From the NCBI GenBank assembly GCA_041394905.1, contig JAWKHJ010000023.1, forward strand, positions 38,926 through 102,925: a stretch of DNA of 64,000 nucleotides. The letters run 5' to 3'. Position 1 is the first letter of the stretch. Every line of letters starts with the position of its first letter. Under the pieces are notes generated by a model. It did not search any database and was not told where the DNA came from. It saw only the letters and a list, made by a program, of their open reading frames with translations. Shown here one piece after another: positions 62,427 to 64,000 of the stretch. The DNA comes from RI-231 sp041394905 (GTDB lineage Bacteria; Acidobacteriota; Terriglobia; Bryobacterales; UBA6623). Made by a program: the position numbers and the translations under genes.

Positions 62427-64000
62427 TAAGGCGAGTCCGCCGGGGCGTGGAAGACATCCTCCGGCAATTCGGCCCCGATTTCCGTGTTGAGCTGAATGAT
62501 GCGGCCCAGCGTTAGGCTCTCGACGTAGGCCAAGGCGGCCGGATCGAGAATGCGCTCGTACCAGTACGGGTCCCCGTCGCGCAGGTGAAGAAACTGCTTG
62601 CGCAGAACGCTGTAGACCAGCTCGCCCACCATGCGGCCCTCGAGCCGGTCCTCCGCCAGCCCGCCTACCCAAGGATCGATCACTTCGACCGAACCGTATG
62701 CCTCCTCGAGCCGGCGTTGGATCTCCGGGTCGGAGCTAATCGTGGCGAAGCTGGTCTTGCGGGCTAATCCCATGTGCGCGCGCACCGTGTTGTAGTCCGG
62801 CAAGCCATGGTCCCGGCCACGCTGGATGTTGAGCGCCGCCAAATCGAATCCGCCGGCCCCGGGCTGACCGAAGAGGAAGTTGCGGACGGCGTCGGTGACG
62901 TAGGGGTCGACGGCGCGCGCGCGTTGCCCCGCCAAGCCCCGCAATAACGCCTCGAGCGCGCCCGGAGCCTGGATCAGGTCGGGCCGGAAAAAGGCTTCAG
63001 CGAGCGGCAGCGGGCCTTCGGGCACGGAAGAGCCGTCAGCCTGCAAGCGCAGCAGTTGCGCATTGAGCATGGTGTGCCCAACGCGGAAGGCAGCGGTCGA
63101 GAAGACGTTCGAGATGCTCGGGTCCATCGTCGGGCGGTAGCCCTGGTAGGGCGGCAGGGCGTCGGGGCCGAGCAGCAGCGGAAGGAACTCGCGGTAGGTG
63201 ATGGCCTGCATCTCGGCCGCGACGATCGCGCGGGCCCATTCGTAGATGCGGTCGCGGGACATTCGCGGGTTGGAGACGTGCAGCAGGCCGGCCAAGCGAT
63301 TGTGCTCGCGGACGAACAGCGTGTGCATGGCCGTCAACCCGATCTGCTCATTGGCGCGCTGGTCGCCGGCCAGGAACAAGTCCGCGGAGGGGCCGCCGTC
63401 ATTGGGCATGCCGTGCTGGTTGAAGGGCAGCAAGCCGCCGCGGCTGGTGGCGAGCTTGCCCGAGCTGTCGGTCGTGCGCAGCATGCGGGCCCGCTCGAGG
63501 TCGCTGCCGTAGACGTTGGAGGCGTCAATGCAGGAGGTGATCAGGTTGACCTGCTCGCGCACGCCTGCGTTCATGCGGAAGACAGAGCGGAAGAAGTCGA
63601 TCCGCATGCGGCCCGTGCGCTGCGGGTCAAACATGGGGTCGCCCATGGGCGCGAGGATGTGGAAGGGCTCTTGGTTGCCGCCAGTCAGATCAAGGTCGTG
63701 GTCGAGGAACTGGCCCCACTGCCAAACAAAGGCGCTTGCCCCAAGGGGATTGGGGATGGCGACGTCCTCGCGGTTGACGATCTGGCTGACGGCCCGCGGG
63801 TTGGGCCGGCCCTTTTGGGCGGGCGCGGAGACCCCATCCGCATAGGCGGGCTCCATCCAACGCACGAGCATCGAGCCCGCTGATCCGGGTTGGCCGCCAC
63901 CGTCGATGGGGCGCGAGTCGGGCGCGGGGGCGAGCTTCGAACGAGACCGGATTGGACGCTGAGCGTTCGCCGGAAACGCAAACAGAACGAGCAGGGAGAG
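62423..64000 (-). CDS. Exported animal-type heme peroxidase (5' end outside window)
   Basis: At least 525 residues are visible, extending to the right edge in frame. The first visible codons (LSLLVLFAFPANAQ) are the end of a signal peptide, so only a few residues are missing. WQWGQFLDHDLDLTG carries the distal His and calcium Asp; CIDASNVYGSDLERARMLRT, GLTAMHTLFVREHNRLAG, AFRVGHTMLNAQLL (proximal His) and NIQRGRDHGLPDYNTVRAHM are family signatures of PF03098 peroxidases (myeloperoxidase/peroxidasin relatives). It oxidises halides or small organic molecules with hydrogen peroxide outside the cytosol. Confidence 0.93.
   Translation of the reverse strand, partial: LSLLVLFAFPANAQRPIRSRSKLAPAPDSRPIDGGGQPGSAGSMLVRWMEPAYADGVSAPAQKGRPNPRAVSQIVNREDVAIPNPLGASAFVWQWGQFLDHDLDLTGGNQEPFHILAPMGDPMFDPQRTGRMRIDFFRSVFRMNAGVREQVNLITSCIDASNVYGSDLERARMLRTTDSSGKLATSRGGLLPFNQHGMPNDGGPSADLFLAGDQRANEQIGLTAMHTLFVREHNRLAGLLHVSNPRMSRDRIYEWARAIVAAEMQAITYREFLPLLLGPDALPPYQGYRPTMDPSISNVFSTAAFRVGHTMLNAQLLRLQADGSSVPEGPLPLAEAFFRPDLIQAPGALEALLRGLAGQRARAVDPYVTDAVRNFLFGQPGAGGFDLAALNIQRGRDHGLPDYNTVRAHMGLARKTSFATISSDPEIQRRLEEAYGSVEVIDPWVGGLAEDRLEGRMVGELVYSVLRKQFLHLRDGDPYWYERILDPAALAYVESLTLGRIIQLNTEIGAELPEDVFHAPADSPY

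Noticed and set aside
1..64000. tRNA, rRNA, insertion sequences, integrases, phage genes, toxin-antitoxin pairs or defence systems.
   Set aside because: I looked for cloverleaf-like segments, transposase or integrase motifs and paired short genes and found none that I can support; small RNAs cannot be excluded by eye.

Overview
The window looks like a chromosomal stretch of a GC-rich Acidobacteriota genome, most likely of the Solibacter/Bryobacter type. The grounds are family-level: a calcium-binding FG-GAP repeat protein ending in a C-terminal domain of the kind described from Solibacter, a VWFA-related protein of the acidobacterial type, a very large TonB-dependent receptor with an N-terminal carboxypeptidase-regulatory-like domain, and many secreted sulfatases, propellers and peroxidase-like proteins. 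This assignment is inference; no rRNA, tRNA, CRISPR array, phage or insertion sequence was seen.

Layout. 0-3 kb: end of a lactonase, a MerC-like membrane protein, a sulfatase and a methyltransferase. 3.2-8.1 kb (minus): a tightly coupled envelope-sugar operon (nucleotide-sugar epimerase, family 2 glycosyltransferase running in frame into a second epimerase, large polytopic membrane protein). 8.3-17.3 kb: FG-GAP protein, DapA-like aldolase, exported methyltransferase, MBL hydrolase, response regulator, VWFA protein, 2Fe-2S ferredoxin, nikR, acpS, CDP-alcohol phosphatidyltransferase, greA. 17.4-25.6 kb: damaged PIG-L deacetylase, a small coiled-coil gene, D-aminoacylase, methyltransferase, rhaA-HupE-esterase operon, and a large unknown membrane-anchored protein. 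26-33.5 kb: FG-GAP protein, then methyltransferase, manA, RraA-like protein and an ADP-ribosylglycohydrolase/PfkB kinase/sugar permease operon, all broken by frequent one-base shifts. 33.6-45.5 kb: amylosucrase, an oxidoreductase-like/lactonase/Na-symporter operon, hydrolase, EamA transporter, sulfatase/FAD oxidoreductase/sialidase-like operon. 45.5-64 kb: metalloprotease, hydrolase plus YajQ, PQQ alcohol dehydrogenase with its diheme cytochrome, a propeller-PHP protein, beta-barrel protein, TonB receptor, miaB, an unknown alpha-helical protein, an SDR and an exported animal-type heme peroxidase.

The genes suggest a heterotroph living on plant or microbial polysaccharides: rhamnose, mannose, ribose-like and sulfated sugars are handled by rhaA, manA, PfkB kinase, GRP/SSS permeases, sulfatases, sialidase-like and esterase enzymes, with periplasmic alcohol oxidation and TonB uptake.

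A recurring property is single-base frame breaks that leave the amino-acid signal intact on both sides. They concentrate at 17.4-18.5 and 27.2-33.5 kb and most likely reflect consensus errors rather than gene decay; I give the reconstructed gene spans. A second recurrent property is a palindromic repeat found in three convergent intergenic gaps.
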